This document shows, in pieces, positions 15,859 through 24,413 of a stretch of 43,555 bases of DNA; position 1 is the first letter of the stretch, and each line of letters starts with the position of its first letter. A model generated the notes under the pieces. It saw nothing but the letters and a program-made list of their open reading frames with translations, made no database searches and had not been told where the DNA came from. Both the position numbers and the translations under genes were made by a program. The DNA is taken from positions 1-43,555 of the forward strand of contig NZ_AXCW01000014.1 in assembly GCF_000603945.1 (NCBI RefSeq), in the 5' to 3' direction. The DNA comes from Actinotalea ferrariae CF5-4 (GTDB lineage: Bacteria > Actinomycetota > Actinomycetes > Actinomycetales > Cellulomonadaceae).

Positions 15859-16167
15859 GTGACGGCTGACACCTTCGACCCGGCGCTGCGTACCCGGTTC
15901 GGCACACCCAAGCGCTGGGTCGGGCCGGGACGGTTCGGTGTCGTCATGGCCGGCTCGAGGCGGGTCGTGGATCGCGTCCTGGACCCGGCATCGGGCGCGT
16001 GGTCCGAGCTGCAGCACGTCGACGCCGCCCACGACCATGCGGCCGCCCTTCGCAGGGAGCGACGCTGCGGCGAGTTCGAGGTGGTCCGTGACGAGGCTGG
16101 TGTCTGGCGGGACTACCTGGGGCGAACCCCCGAGCAGATCCACGACGCCCGTTGGGCCACCTCGTGA
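15859..16167 (+). CDS. small hypothetical protein upstream of the sortase
   Basis: 102 residues, basic, with 'KRWVGPGRFGVVMAGSRRVVDRVLD', 'HVDAAHDHAAALRRERRCGEFEVVRDEAGVWRDYLG' and a hydrophilic end. No family recognised. The frame is open for another 52 codons upstream, but the motif spacing puts the start at GTG 15859. Its TGA overlaps the GTG of the sortase gene (GTGA), so the two are coupled. Confidence 0.6.
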   Translation: MTADTFDPALRTRFGTPKRWVGPGRFGVVMAGSRRVVDRVLDPASGAWSELQHVDAAHDHAAALRRERRCGEFEVVRDEAGVWRDYLGRTPEQIHDARWATS

Positions 16168-17225
16168 GCGGCCCTAGCCTGGACTTCTGGTCCTCGGCGC
16201 CGCCGGTCCCGGTTCCTGTGCGCGGCGCGTCTCGGCCGGCGCCCGCGCCCGGCCCGGTCGCTGCGGCCCCCGCACCGACGTCGTCACCGTTGACGCCGCC
16301 CCCGTTCCCCCGGGTGCACCCGGACGCCCACTCCCCCGCACGGCCGGCGGATCATGCCTTGCCTGCCGTGCCGCGTCCTCTGCGTGACGCAACCTTCGCC
16401 GACCTGGCCACCGACCCTGACCCGTGGGAGCAGATCCTCACCGCACCCGTCCCCGCCGACGGGCTGCCGCTCGAGCAGGACCCGACGGCGCCGGACACCC
16501 GCCGGACGCGTCGACCGCGCCGATCCGTGACGTCCCGTGCTCGCACCGTCGTCGGGGAGCTCCTGGTGACCAGCGCCGTGCTCGCCGGCCTGTACCTGCT
16601 GTGGCTGCTGTGGTGGACCGACGTGCAGGCCGAGGAGGTGCACGAGGAGATTGTCGCGTCCCTGGAGTGGGCGCAGCCGTCAGCCCCGCCGGCCGACCGG
16701 CCACGCAAGGAGCCCGGTCCCGGGCCGGCGATCGCCGAACCCGCCGACGGGGAGACGTTCGCCGTCCTGCATGTGCCCAGGTGGGGGTACGACTACGCGC
16801 GCCCGGTCACCCAGGGGGTCGACCGGGCCACCGTCCTGGACCCCAAGGGCATCGGGCACTACCCGGGCACCGCGATGCCCGGGCAGGTGGGCAACTTCGC
16901 CGTCGCCGCGCACCGGGTCACGTACGGCAAGCCGTTCAACCGGGTCGCGGAGCTGCAGGTCGGGGACCCGCTGATCGTGCAGACCGAGGACGCCTGGTAC
17001 GTGTACCGGGTCACCTCCAGCGACGTGGTGCTCCCCGGTGACGTCGAGGTGATCGCCCCGAACCCCGGGGACCCGACGGGGCAGGCGGTCGAGGAGATCA
17101 TCACGTTGACGACGTGCCACCCGATGTTCTCCGCGCGGGAGCGGTTCATCGTCCACGGCATCCTGGACTACTGGTGGCCGGCGACGTCTGGCACACCGGC
17201 CGAGCTGACCGGGCAGGAGGCCTGA
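16164..17225 (+). CDS. class E sortase
   Basis: Sortases cut sorting signals of surface proteins and link them to the cell wall; class E is the common housekeeping type in high-GC Gram-positives. The protein has a long Pro-rich cytoplasmic N-terminus (1-130), one helix at about 130-152 (VTSAVLAGLYLLWLLWW), a linker, and the catalytic barrel. The active-site residues are His250 (AAHRVTYG), Cys318 (TTCHP) and Arg327 (RERFIVHG). It has 353 residues. GTG 16164 overlaps the preceding stop. No LPxTG/LAxTG substrate is visible nearby. The small membrane protein downstream is its usual neighbour. Confidence 0.9.
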   Translation: MSGPSLDFWSSAPPVPVPVRGASRPAPAPGPVAAAPAPTSSPLTPPPFPRVHPDAHSPARPADHALPAVPRPLRDATFADLATDPDPWEQILTAPVPADGLPLEQDPTAPDTRRTRRPRRSVTSRARTVVGELLVTSAVLAGLYLLWLLWWTDVQAEEVHEEIVASLEWAQPSAPPADRPRKEPGPGPAIAEPADGETFAVLHVPRWGYDYARPVTQGVDRATVLDPKGIGHYPGTAMPGQVGNFAVAAHRVTYGKPFNRVAELQVGDPLIVQTEDAWYVYRVTSSDVVLPGDVEVIAPNPGDPTGQAVEEIITLTTCHPMFSARERFIVHGILDYWWPATSGTPAELTGQEA

Positions 17226-17386
17226 TGTACGCGTGGCTGTGGCGGCATCTTCCCGGGCCGGTGCCGGTCCGGGCCCTGATCGCGCTCACCCTGGCCGGTG
17301 CTGCTGCGGTCGTCTGCTTCGAGTGGGTGTTCCCCGCGGTGTCCCCGCTGCTGCCGTTCGAGGACGCCCTCGTCGGCGTCCCGTGA
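17225..17386 (+). CDS. small membrane protein paired with class E sortase
   Basis: 53 residues with one helix (LIALTLAGAAAVVCFEWVF) and the family landmarks 'LWRHLPGP' at the start and 'SPLLPFEDALVGVP' at the end. In actinobacterial chromosomes a protein of this type often follows a class E sortase gene. Its role is unknown. The ATG shares one base with the sortase stop (TGATG). A truncated copy lies at 8383-8478. Confidence 0.8.
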   Translation: MYAWLWRHLPGPVPVRALIALTLAGAAAVVCFEWVFPAVSPLLPFEDALVGVP

Positions 17387-17391
17387 GGTGT

Positions 17392-17402
17392 CCGCACATC
17401 AG
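17392..17402 (+). promoter_or_regulatory. start-associated motif (CACATCAG, 6 bases before ATG)
   Basis: CCGCACATCAG, then 6 bases, then ATG 17409; begins 6 bases after the preceding stop. Confidence 0.7.
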
Positions 17403-17408
17403 CCCGTC

Positions 17409-18269
17409 ATGAGCGGCGGACCCTTCACCGAGCTGCGGGTCGTGACCACGGCCGGCTGGCTGGCGCGCGACCTGCGCGGCGGCTCGGTGGTGCCGGTGGT
17501 GCACGACCTGGGGCTGGACGTCCCGGCGGACACCCGCTCGACGGCGTGGTGGTGCCCGCATCAGCACGTCGCGCGCTTGGCCGTCACCCCTGGTGTCACC
17601 CAGCCGGTCCTGTGGTCCCCGGGGCCGCGGTGGCTCACGCGGGTCGCGCCGCAGCATCTGCGGCGGCGGGTGTGGGCCGGGCCACTGCAGGACGTGCCGG
17701 CCAGCCCGCTGTGGGCGACCGGTGGGCCGCTGTTCGCCAAGCCCGCGGAGATCAAGGTGCGGGGCTTGGACGCTGCCGCGTACCCCTCGGCTGAGGCGGT
17801 GACCAGGGCGCTGCGCGACCGTGGCCTCCCGAGCTCATCGACGGTCGTGCTGTCCGAGGTCGTGCGGTTCGTCGAGGAGTTCCGGTGCTTCGTCGCTCCT
17901 GGCCCGGGCGGGCGGCCGCGGGTGGTCGCCGCGTCGGCGTACCTGGTTGACGGGCTCACCTGGGACGCGTGGGAGGACGGCACCGCGGCGCCGGACCCGT
18001 CCGAGGCGGTCGCGTTCGCCGGCGGGGTCGTCGCGACGGTCGACGGGCCAGCCGGGTACGTGCTCGACGTCGGGCGGCTCGCGGACGGGGCGTGGGCGGT
18101 GGTGGAGGCGAACGCGTCCTGGTCCTCCAGCCCGTACCACTGCGACCCCGCGGGGGTGGTCGCGTCCGTGCTCGCTGCGCAGGACCCCGGGGCCGCACCG
18201 GGGTGGGCGTGGAGCTCGGACCCGTACATGGCCCGGTTCGCCCGGCCGCTGCCGGTCCGCTCGACCTGA
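17409..18269 (+). CDS. ATP-grasp protein, R2K-clade (DUF4343-like)
   Basis: R2K ATP-grasp enzymes are found in phages and islands and are thought to ligate a small group to a peptide or other molecule; the substrate is unknown. Features of the fold are 'GPLFAKPAEIKVRGLDA' (a Lys that could bind nucleotide), 'LSEVVRFVEEFRCFVAPGPGGRPRVVAASAYLV' (the EFRCFV strand) and the C-terminal metal/nucleotide motif 'WAVVEANASWSSSPYHCDP', in which Glu and Asn bind Mg-ATP. Length of 286 residues is normal. The start is fixed by the motif; the frame is open further upstream but would run through the previous gene. Confidence 0.75.
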   Translation: MSGGPFTELRVVTTAGWLARDLRGGSVVPVVHDLGLDVPADTRSTAWWCPHQHVARLAVTPGVTQPVLWSPGPRWLTRVAPQHLRRRVWAGPLQDVPASPLWATGGPLFAKPAEIKVRGLDAAAYPSAEAVTRALRDRGLPSSSTVVLSEVVRFVEEFRCFVAPGPGGRPRVVAASAYLVDGLTWDAWEDGTAAPDPSEAVAFAGGVVATVDGPAGYVLDVGRLADGAWAVVEANASWSSSPYHCDPAGVVASVLAAQDPGAAPGWAWSSDPYMARFARPLPVRST

Positions 18270-18490
18270 CCGCCATCAGGGCGCGACGGTAGCTGGGCGG
18301 GGAGGCTCTCATGCGGCCCATGAGCCACACCCTGCCCCTGCCCCACCGGGCATCCCAGCGCGCAAGATGCTCGCCGACCCGTGGTGTCTGCGACCGCCCG
18401 AGTCGGCGAACGCCCATGGACACCTGCCCTCAGCGACGCCCTGGACGACCTCGACACCATCTGGCTGGACGAGCGGTCGATGGTAGAAGC

Positions 18491-18985
18491 GTGACCGAGA
18501 ACGCCCCGCCCGGACCTTCGCCGGACCCGCCCCGGCGGGAGCTGCGCGGGCGCGCCACCGCACGGCCGGCGAACGACCGAGGCGCGGCCCGGCGGGAGAC
18601 GATCAACACGATCACGGCGGTCGCCAACACCGTGCTTCTCGCGCTCCAGCTCACCTTCGGCGTGAGCGGCCCTGAGCCGCCACCCCCGCCACCGCCGACC
18701 GTTGTGACGCACGTCACCGTCCCAGTCACTGTCCTGGTCGGGTGCGCGCCCACGGTGACCGGTGAAGGCGGACCCGCCCCGACGGTCCACCCGCCTTCGG
18801 CCCCGGAAGGGCCGGACCACCAGGAGAACGCCATGAGCATCCGCCCCGGCCAGCACGTCACCGCCGAGTTCAGCCGCAACGACGTCGTCGAGGTCATCGT
18901 CCTGCAGGTCCGCGGGCGTGAAGCCCTCGTGCAGCAGAAGGGAACCGAGCGCGCCGAGTGGATCCCCCTCAGCGACCTGCGCTGA
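18491..18985 (+). CDS. hypothetical protein: one membrane helix, Pro run, and SH3-like C-terminal domain
   Basis: One frame from GTG 18491 encodes a basic N-terminus, a helix (TINTITAVANTVLLALQLTFGV), a run of Pro residues, a Thr/Val-rich segment, and then 'MSIRPGQHVTAEFSRNDVVEVIVLQVRGREALVQQKGTERAEWIPLSDLR', which looks like a small SH3-like barrel. An internal ATG at 18833 has its own AGGAG site 7 bases upstream, so a free 50-residue barrel may also be made. The upstream 18270-18490 holds nothing else I can support. It ends just before a strong bidirectional terminator. Confidence 0.5.
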   Translation: MTENAPPGPSPDPPRRELRGRATARPANDRGAARRETINTITAVANTVLLALQLTFGVSGPEPPPPPPPTVVTHVTVPVTVLVGCAPTVTGEGGPAPTVHPPSAPEGPDHQENAMSIRPGQHVTAEFSRNDVVEVIVLQVRGREALVQQKGTERAEWIPLSDLR

Positions 18986-18991
18986 CCCCTG

Positions 18992-19034
18992 CCCGTCGGT
19001 GCCCGACTCCTCCGCGGGGTCGGGCACCGACGGG
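18992..19034. terminator. bidirectional terminator hairpin
   Basis: A perfect 16-bp stem (arms 18992-19007 and 19019-19034) with an 11-base loop lies between two convergent genes. The right arm touches the stop of the minus-strand gene. Lack of a T-run is usual in high-GC hosts. Confidence 0.75.
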
Positions 19035-20987
19035 TCAGTTCGTCTTCGTGTTCGTCAGGTGCGTCCCGATGTACCCGACGTACACCTTCCCGGTCCCGGC
19101 CACGTCGTCCAGGTAGTACAGCCGCGGGCTGGCCATCCCGATCCGCCCGAGCTTGAAGTGCGCGCGCATCTGCGCGAACCCCGTGCCCGACACCTCCGGC
19201 GGGACCGGCAGCAGCCGCTCGTCCCCGTACTGGTTCATCGTCGTACCGGTCTCGGTCCACGCGTGCTTGCCCGGGGACATGCCCCGGTACCCGGCCGGGG
19301 TGTTGCCGAGGTACTGGTGCACGTTCCCGGTGCAGTCCCCCGCCTGCCGGGCCCGCACGTACTCGCCGAGCACCAGCAGCGCCTCCCACGCGTTGCGCAG
19401 CGCCTTGCCGGAGGAGTCCACCGTGTCCAGCTCCAGGGCCGTCCCCGGGTCGGCGGCGATCACCACCCCCGCCGCCTCCAGCTCCTGCGCGCGTTCCAGC
19501 AGCTCCCCGTAGGAGGACGGGTAGACGGTCTCCTTCTCCTGGGGCAGGACCGCGTACGCCAGGTCGTGCTTGCCGGCGGCGATCAGCTGCTGACCCAGCC
19601 ACGCGACCCGGTCAGCCTGCCGCTGCTCCTGCTCCTGAACTTCCAGGAGCTCGACCTGCTCCGCGAGCAGCTGGTCCCGCAGCTCGTCGATCTCCTCCAG
19701 CAGGGTCTCGATGCGAGCCTGCTGCCGTTCCATCCGCCGGGCGGCCTCAGCGACCGCACGCGGGTCGGCCCGGGGCGCCGTCGCCTCCTCCACGAAGCGA
19801 GCCAGCGTCTCCTCGGCCAGGTCGGGCAGGCCGAGCGCTACCCGGACCCGTTCGAGCTCGGCGTGCTCGGCGAGGTAGGCCTGCGCCTCGAGGTCGACGG
19901 CGGCCTGCTCGACGACCTCCTCCGTCAGCGGCGGCCGGGCGGGTGCCGGTTCCGGCTCGACGGTCGGGGCGGGCGCCTGCTTCGGGGCGGCACCGGTGGG
20001 GGCCGGCGGCTCGGTGGCCGGGACGTCCCGTGCCGGTTCCTCGGCCGGGGGCCGTTGCGCCGGGACGGAGGTCATCGCCTCGGTCAGGGCGTTGTTCTCC
20101 AGCCGGTCGAACGTCCGCTGCCACGCCGCCAACGGGGCCGGTGTCTTGTGGCGGGCGACGATGCCGCGGGCGAACCCGCCCACCAGGGTCTGCAGGTACC
20201 GGTCAGGCTTCTCCGCCAGCCACTGCGTCGACAGGATCCGGTGCTGCGGGGCGGTGGCGGTCGCGTCCAGGTTCAGTCCCGGCCCGTACGTGCGGATCGT
20301 CCACGCGGGTGCTTCCCACACCCGGCCCAGACGTGCGGCCAGCGCCGCGGTCGCACCGGGGTCCAGGACGAACACGTGCCCGAGCCCGTCGACCTGCGCC
20401 GCCCAGTCCTTCACGCGCGTGACGAACGGGGCGAAGTTCAGCCGCTCATCGGTGCCGGCGACGAACACGGGGGCGCGGCGGTCCGGGTCGCGCAGGACGG
20501 TGATGAGCTCGCCCAGCCGGTCCGCGGTGATGATCCGCGGGTCGCGGCACAGCTCGAGGCCACCGTCGGCCAGGTGCAGCGCTTCGATCAGGTAGCGGGC
20601 GACGCCGGGGACCTTGACGAACAGCCCGTCCTCGGACACCACCTCGATGGCGACCCACCCGCCGCCGCGTTCGTGCTCGACGGCGGTGATCCGGGTGGTC
20701 CAGTGCCCGGCGTGAGTGTCCTCCTCCAGCACCATCCGGAACGCCCGGTCGTGCCCGTGCCGGTGGTGCCGGACGGTCACGGTCCGGCCCTTGGCCGGCT
20801 GGTCGTGCGTGCCGTCGACGGTGACGTCGAGATCCCACTGCTTGCGGGACCGCAGCCAGGTGGCGACCTGGTCCTCCACGGTCCCCAGCCATGGTGCCGG
20901 TTCGTGGCAGGTCGCGAACGCGTGGTAGTCGCGCTCCCCGATCGCCGCTCTCGCTGATGGCCGTGTAGCGGTGTCCTGCGTGGTCAT
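19035..20987 (-). CDS. large protein of unknown function, coiled coil plus conserved C-terminal domain
   Basis: 650 residues. The N-terminal 300 include 'GLFVKVPGVARYLIEAL', 'ADRLGELITVLRDPDRRAPVFVAG' and 'GHVFVLDPGATAALAARLG..WTIRTYGPGLNLD', an alpha/beta pattern I cannot assign. A Pro/Glu linker (about 320-375) is followed by a coiled coil (about 415-490, RMERQQARIETLLEEIDELRDQLLAEQ region). The C-terminal 100 residues end in 'RLYYLDD..GTGKVYVGYIGTHLTNTKTN', a compact conserved-looking tail that I have the impression of seeing at the ends of other bacterial orphan proteins. The ATG at 20987 has a good AAGGGGGAAG site. It follows the 965-residue gene in the same direction with its own possible -10 (TACCCT, 21022-21027). 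Confidence 0.65.
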   Translation of the reverse strand: MTTQDTATRPSARAAIGERDYHAFATCHEPAPWLGTVEDQVATWLRSRKQWDLDVTVDGTHDQPAKGRTVTVRHHRHGHDRAFRMVLEEDTHAGHWTTRITAVEHERGGGWVAIEVVSEDGLFVKVPGVARYLIEALHLADGGLELCRDPRIITADRLGELITVLRDPDRRAPVFVAGTDERLNFAPFVTRVKDWAAQVDGLGHVFVLDPGATAALAARLGRVWEAPAWTIRTYGPGLNLDATATAPQHRILSTQWLAEKPDRYLQTLVGGFARGIVARHKTPAPLAAWQRTFDRLENNALTEAMTSVPAQRPPAEEPARDVPATEPPAPTGAAPKQAPAPTVEPEPAPARPPLTEEVVEQAAVDLEAQAYLAEHAELERVRVALGLPDLAEETLARFVEEATAPRADPRAVAEAARRMERQQARIETLLEEIDELRDQLLAEQVELLEVQEQEQRQADRVAWLGQQLIAAGKHDLAYAVLPQEKETVYPSSYGELLERAQELEAAGVVIAADPGTALELDTVDSSGKALRNAWEALLVLGEYVRARQAGDCTGNVHQYLGNTPAGYRGMSPGKHAWTETGTTMNQYGDERLLPVPPEVSGTGFAQMRAHFKLGRIGMASPRLYYLDDVAGTGKVYVGYIGTHLTNTKTN

Positions 20988-21079
20988 GTTCTTCCCCCTT
21001 CGACGCGCCCGTCGCGAGGTCAGGGTAGAGGCCACGGCAGACACGGCTGGGCCGCCCAGGTGCTCCGCAACGGTCGGGC

Positions 21080-23977
21080 TCATGCCCCCGCTCCGAGTAG
21101 TCCGGCGTTCGAGGGCGGGGCTGGGTACCGCAGCGTCAGGACGTCCTCGGGGAGGGTGACCTCCCTGCCGGAGGACCACCCGTGATCGGGGCGGTCCAGA
21201 ACTGGCTCACCGAGAGCGGCAACGGCCTGGGCGACGGTCAGCCCGAACGGGTGCCGGCCGCTCTCCACCAGACGTCCGGTCAAGTAGTGCAGGGCGCCGT
21301 CCACCCCGGCGTACCCGTCGCGGGGCGAACCCCACCACGGGCAGCGGATCGTCACGCCCTTCGCGTGGTCCTCCCACAGCGAGTCGTCGAGGTAGTCCTC
21401 GACGAAGCGGGCCTTCGCCTCCGCGGTGGCCCTTTCCACCCACTGCTCGGCCAGCGACCGAGCGAGCTCACGTGTGGTGGTGGTGAGCGCCTCGACCTTC
21501 ACGGCGACGGAGCGCTCGGCGAGAGCCTGGGCGTGCGCGGCGTCGTAGGCGTCCTCGTCGAGCCGGACGACGTACCAGGCGGCCCGGTCGGACCCCCACG
21601 GCGGGGTCAGCTGGCCGTCGTCCCGCTTGGCGAAGTGCTCACCCGCGCCCCGGTCGCTGTACGGCTTGTCGGTGGACCACCGGCGGGAGCTGAGCATCGA
21701 CCGCGTGCCGCTGACCTCGAGGGCGATCGACCCGTCCCGCTCCCGCTTCCACTCGGCGGTGAAGTACCCGACCGGCGCCGACTCGCGCTCCCCGGTGACG
21801 GCCCGCTCCGGCTCGGCGGGGGTGAAGCCCGGCCGGTAGGCGTACACGCTGAACCCGTCCCGGTCGGAGTGGCGGGTCGCGCTCTCCTGGTAGGTGACGG
21901 CGACCGCGACCCACCCGTCAGGGGTGTGCACGGAGGCGAGTTCCTCGGCCGCGTCCGCGATCTCCGCGTCGGTGAGGTGGTCGGCGGCGACGGCGCGACG
22001 GTTCCACGACGCCCACCGCTCGGCCTCGAACAGCGGGATCCAGCGGGACACTGTCGACGGGGCTGGGATGACCCACTCGGTGGTGGTCTTGGCGCGACCG
22101 GTCGCGGTGTACTCGTGCCGGTTCACCCACACGTCCAGCGGGGCCACCTGGTCGCCGTAGTGGTTGCGGGCCTTGTCGGTGGGGCGCACCCACCGGCGCG
22201 GGGTCGGGGTCAGGGCGACGTACGTGCCGTCCTTCTTCCGCGCGACGAGCAGCACGTCCGGGTGCGCGGCACGGACCGCTGCGACGACCTGCCCGTCCCG
22301 GCCGGCGTTGCCGGCGGCGCGAGCGACCCGGGCCCGCTCAGCGAGGATCGCCTTGGCGGCCTTCGCCTCCGCGGTCGGGTCCCCGTTCAGAGGTCGGTGC
22401 CAGCGGTTGCCGAGCTTCCACCAGTCCACCAGCGGGACGACGGCAGCCTCGGCGGCCGCCAGGTCGATGTCCTCGGCCTGGGCGACCTGCCCGGCCAGGA
22501 AAGCCCGGAACGGCGCTTCCGCGGCCGCCTCCGCCTCCTTGAACGCGATGGCGGCGTTCAGGACAGGGAACAGGTCGGCGTACGCGTGCCGTTCGGTGCG
22601 GGCGGCGAGGTACTCCCTCATCTCCTCCACGGTGACCAGGTCCACGGGCAGGACGAACCGGTCGTCGGGATAGATCGTGCAGGACGCCTTCGTCTTGGGG
22701 ACGCGCAGCTCGTGGCGACCCCGCTCGTCGCGGGCCCATGTCTCCACGGTCCGGGCGTAGGTGAACACCAGGGAGCCGGGGGCATCGCCGCGGCGGGTGA
22801 TCGTGTGCACCTCACCGGTGGGCGGGTTCTCCACGCCGTTGGGGTGCAGCCGCTCGTGCTGGCCGTAGCTCCACCGGTCCCTGGACGCCTTCGGCCAGTC
22901 CTGGTGGCGGGTGGTGATGATGACCCTCATGCCTGGGGTGAGCTGGCGGTTCTTCTCCGCGAGCCACTGGTAGAACGGCTTCCGCCCGGTGGTGAGGGTG
23001 TGCTCGTCGTCGGCGATGAGGACCACATGCCCGGCGTCGTAGTGCTCCGGGGACAGCAGCGACAGTCCGGCGACGGGCAGCGGGTGGAAGACGGCAGTCC
23101 GGTCGATCAGGCCCTGCAGGATCAGGGCGATCCGCATGTAGTGCCGCTCGCGGGCGCCGGCGGCCTTCTCTGCCTTGAGCCAGGCGTCAGTCCCCGGCTG
23201 CAACGGAGCCTTGGTGTACGGGTCGACGAACATGGCCGTGAACTCGTTGCGGGCCGGGACGAGGCGGCGCCCGACGTTGAAGTCGGTCAGCATCCGGTAG
23301 ACGTTCTGGCCGTTGCGGATCAGCCACCAGGTCTCGGTGTTGGCCTGGTCCATGGCGCTCTGCAGCCACGGGTCCTTGTACTCCCGGCCCTGGCGGCGGG
23401 GGATGATCGCGACGACGCCACGCTGCTCGGGCAGCACCTGGTCCAGGTGGGCGGGGTCGGCGGTGATCCACTGGTCGAACGCGGCGATGTCGCGGACGTC
23501 CATGCCGCCGTGCTCGGCGTATAGGGCGGACTCCTCATCCATCGCGAGGACCTGCTGGCGGACGTGGATCGGGGTGCCGGCCGACGCGGGGGTCCCCTCT
23601 GCGAGGGTGTGGAGCTCCTCGTCACGACCGAGGTAGAGGTTCATCGTCCAGATGCCCTCCTCGAACATCCGCACCTGCGCCTGGAGGGGCTCCAGCTCGG
23701 CAGCCATGGCGCGCAGCTGGGCCTCGAGGGCGCGCTGCTGCGCGGCGATGAGCTCCTTGGCCTTGGCTTGAGCCTCGAGGGCTGCCTTGCGGGCGTTGGC
23801 GACGACGGCGCGGGACGCGGCCATCTGCGTCTTCACGGCCATGGCCTGGTCGGCGCCGGCGGGGATGAGCGCGGTCCCGGTCTGGGTGGCGTCAGCGACC
23901 TGCACTGCCTCTTGGGCGGCGCGACGTGCGGCTTCCAGAGCGCCGGCAACGTCGGCCGGCTCGGGGGTCTCGGTCAT
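21080..23977 (-). CDS. very large protein of unknown function with N-terminal coiled coil
   Basis: 965 residues, the largest gene here. Residues 5-115 are Ala/Glu-rich helix and likely coiled coil. Then comes a conserved-looking core: 'GRDEELHTLAEGTPA', 'QRGVVAIIPRRQGREYKDPWLQ', 'ETWWLIRNGQNVYRMLTDFNVGRRLVPARNEF' and 'HVVLIADDEHTLTTGRKPFYQWLAEKNRQLTPGMRVIITT'. The second half is Trp-rich and beta-rich without motifs I know. No Walker, nuclease or protease signature is visible. The start ATG at 23977 is set by the motif 6 bases upstream; an apparent ATG/GTG further upstream would run through the motif. It is followed by the 650-residue gene after 92 bases. Confidence 0.7.
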   Translation of the reverse strand: MTETPEPADVAGALEAARRAAQEAVQVADATQTGTALIPAGADQAMAVKTQMAASRAVVANARKAALEAQAKAKELIAAQQRALEAQLRAMAAELEPLQAQVRMFEEGIWTMNLYLGRDEELHTLAEGTPASAGTPIHVRQQVLAMDEESALYAEHGGMDVRDIAAFDQWITADPAHLDQVLPEQRGVVAIIPRRQGREYKDPWLQSAMDQANTETWWLIRNGQNVYRMLTDFNVGRRLVPARNEFTAMFVDPYTKAPLQPGTDAWLKAEKAAGARERHYMRIALILQGLIDRTAVFHPLPVAGLSLLSPEHYDAGHVVLIADDEHTLTTGRKPFYQWLAEKNRQLTPGMRVIITTRHQDWPKASRDRWSYGQHERLHPNGVENPPTGEVHTITRRGDAPGSLVFTYARTVETWARDERGRHELRVPKTKASCTIYPDDRFVLPVDLVTVEEMREYLAARTERHAYADLFPVLNAAIAFKEAEAAAEAPFRAFLAGQVAQAEDIDLAAAEAAVVPLVDWWKLGNRWHRPLNGDPTAEAKAAKAILAERARVARAAGNAGRDGQVVAAVRAAHPDVLLVARKKDGTYVALTPTPRRWVRPTDKARNHYGDQVAPLDVWVNRHEYTATGRAKTTTEWVIPAPSTVSRWIPLFEAERWASWNRRAVAADHLTDAEIADAAEELASVHTPDGWVAVAVTYQESATRHSDRDGFSVYAYRPGFTPAEPERAVTGERESAPVGYFTAEWKRERDGSIALEVSGTRSMLSSRRWSTDKPYSDRGAGEHFAKRDDGQLTPPWGSDRAAWYVVRLDEDAYDAAHAQALAERSVAVKVEALTTTTRELARSLAEQWVERATAEAKARFVEDYLDDSLWEDHAKGVTIRCPWWGSPRDGYAGVDGALHYLTGRLVESGRHPFGLTVAQAVAALGEPVLDRPDHGWSSGREVTLPEDVLTLRYPAPPSNAGLLGAGA

Positions 23978-23983
23978 GCGGTG

Positions 23984-23994
23984 CTGATGTGCGG
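23984..23994 (-). promoter_or_regulatory. start-associated motif (CACATCAG, 6 bases before ATG)
   Basis: Minus-strand CCGCACATCAG, 6 bases, ATG 23977 of the 965-residue gene. Shows that the motif works on both strands with the same spacing. Confidence 0.7.
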
Positions 23995-24035
23995 ACCGGG
24001 CGCCGGTGTGCACGCGACGCCCGGTCCGCGGACGG

Positions 24036-24368
24036 TCACATGCCGGTCGCGAGCAGACCGCCTTCGGCGAGGTGAGCAGCGATCTGCTCGGCCAGGGCGG
24101 GGTCCTTGACGATGCCGTTGATGCGGTCGGTGGCGCGACGGACCGCGTCGTTGATGTCGACGACGACCCCGTCGGCGAGGGTGGCCTGGGCGGCCATGAC
24201 GGCGGACAGGGTGGTGCGGTAGACGGTCGGGACGAGGACGACCTGGCCGTCCTGGACGAGTCCGTTCGGGACTGCCAGGACGACAGTGATCGCCTCGGAC
24301 GGGGTGAGGAGCGCCTCGATGTCGGCGTCGGTGATCTCGGGCTGGGCGGGCACGGGTGCGTCGGTCAT
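24036..24368 (-). CDS. small hypothetical protein
   Basis: 110 residues, acidic, no Cys. It contains 'ITDADIEALLTPSEAITVVLAVPNGLV' and 'VYRTTLSAVMAAQATLADGVVVDINDAVRRATDRINGIVKDPALAEQIAAHL', a helical protein without recognised motif. The start is fixed by the motif. It lies upstream of and parallel to the 965-residue gene, each with its own motif copy. Confidence 0.6.
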   Translation of the reverse strand: MTDAPVPAQPEITDADIEALLTPSEAITVVLAVPNGLVQDGQVVLVPTVYRTTLSAVMAAQATLADGVVVDINDAVRRATDRINGIVKDPALAEQIAAHLAEGGLLATGM

Positions 24369-24374
24369 GGGCGA

Positions 24375-24385
24375 CAGATGTGCGG
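24375..24385 (-). promoter_or_regulatory. start-associated motif (CACATCTG, 6 bases before ATG)
   Basis: Minus-strand CCGCACATCTG, 6 bases, ATG 24368. The degenerate plus-strand copy for the divergent gene begins 11 bases beyond it. Confidence 0.7.
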
Positions 24386-24396
24386 CACGGGCCGGC

Positions 24397-24407
24397 CCGC
24401 ACTTCAC
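24397..24407 (+). promoter_or_regulatory. degenerate start-associated motif (CACTTCAC, 6 bases before GTG)
   Basis: CCGCACTTCAC followed by exactly 6 bases and GTG 24414. It matches the consensus at CCGCAC and TC but differs at three positions. Position and spacing support it. Confidence 0.4.
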
Positions 24408-24413
24408 CGGTTC

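Noticed and set aside
21182-23524. 780-residue plus-strand frame opposite the 965-residue gene
   Set aside because: It is Gly/Arg/Val-rich without any folded-domain pattern. The minus frame has a motif-defined start and a sensible composition.
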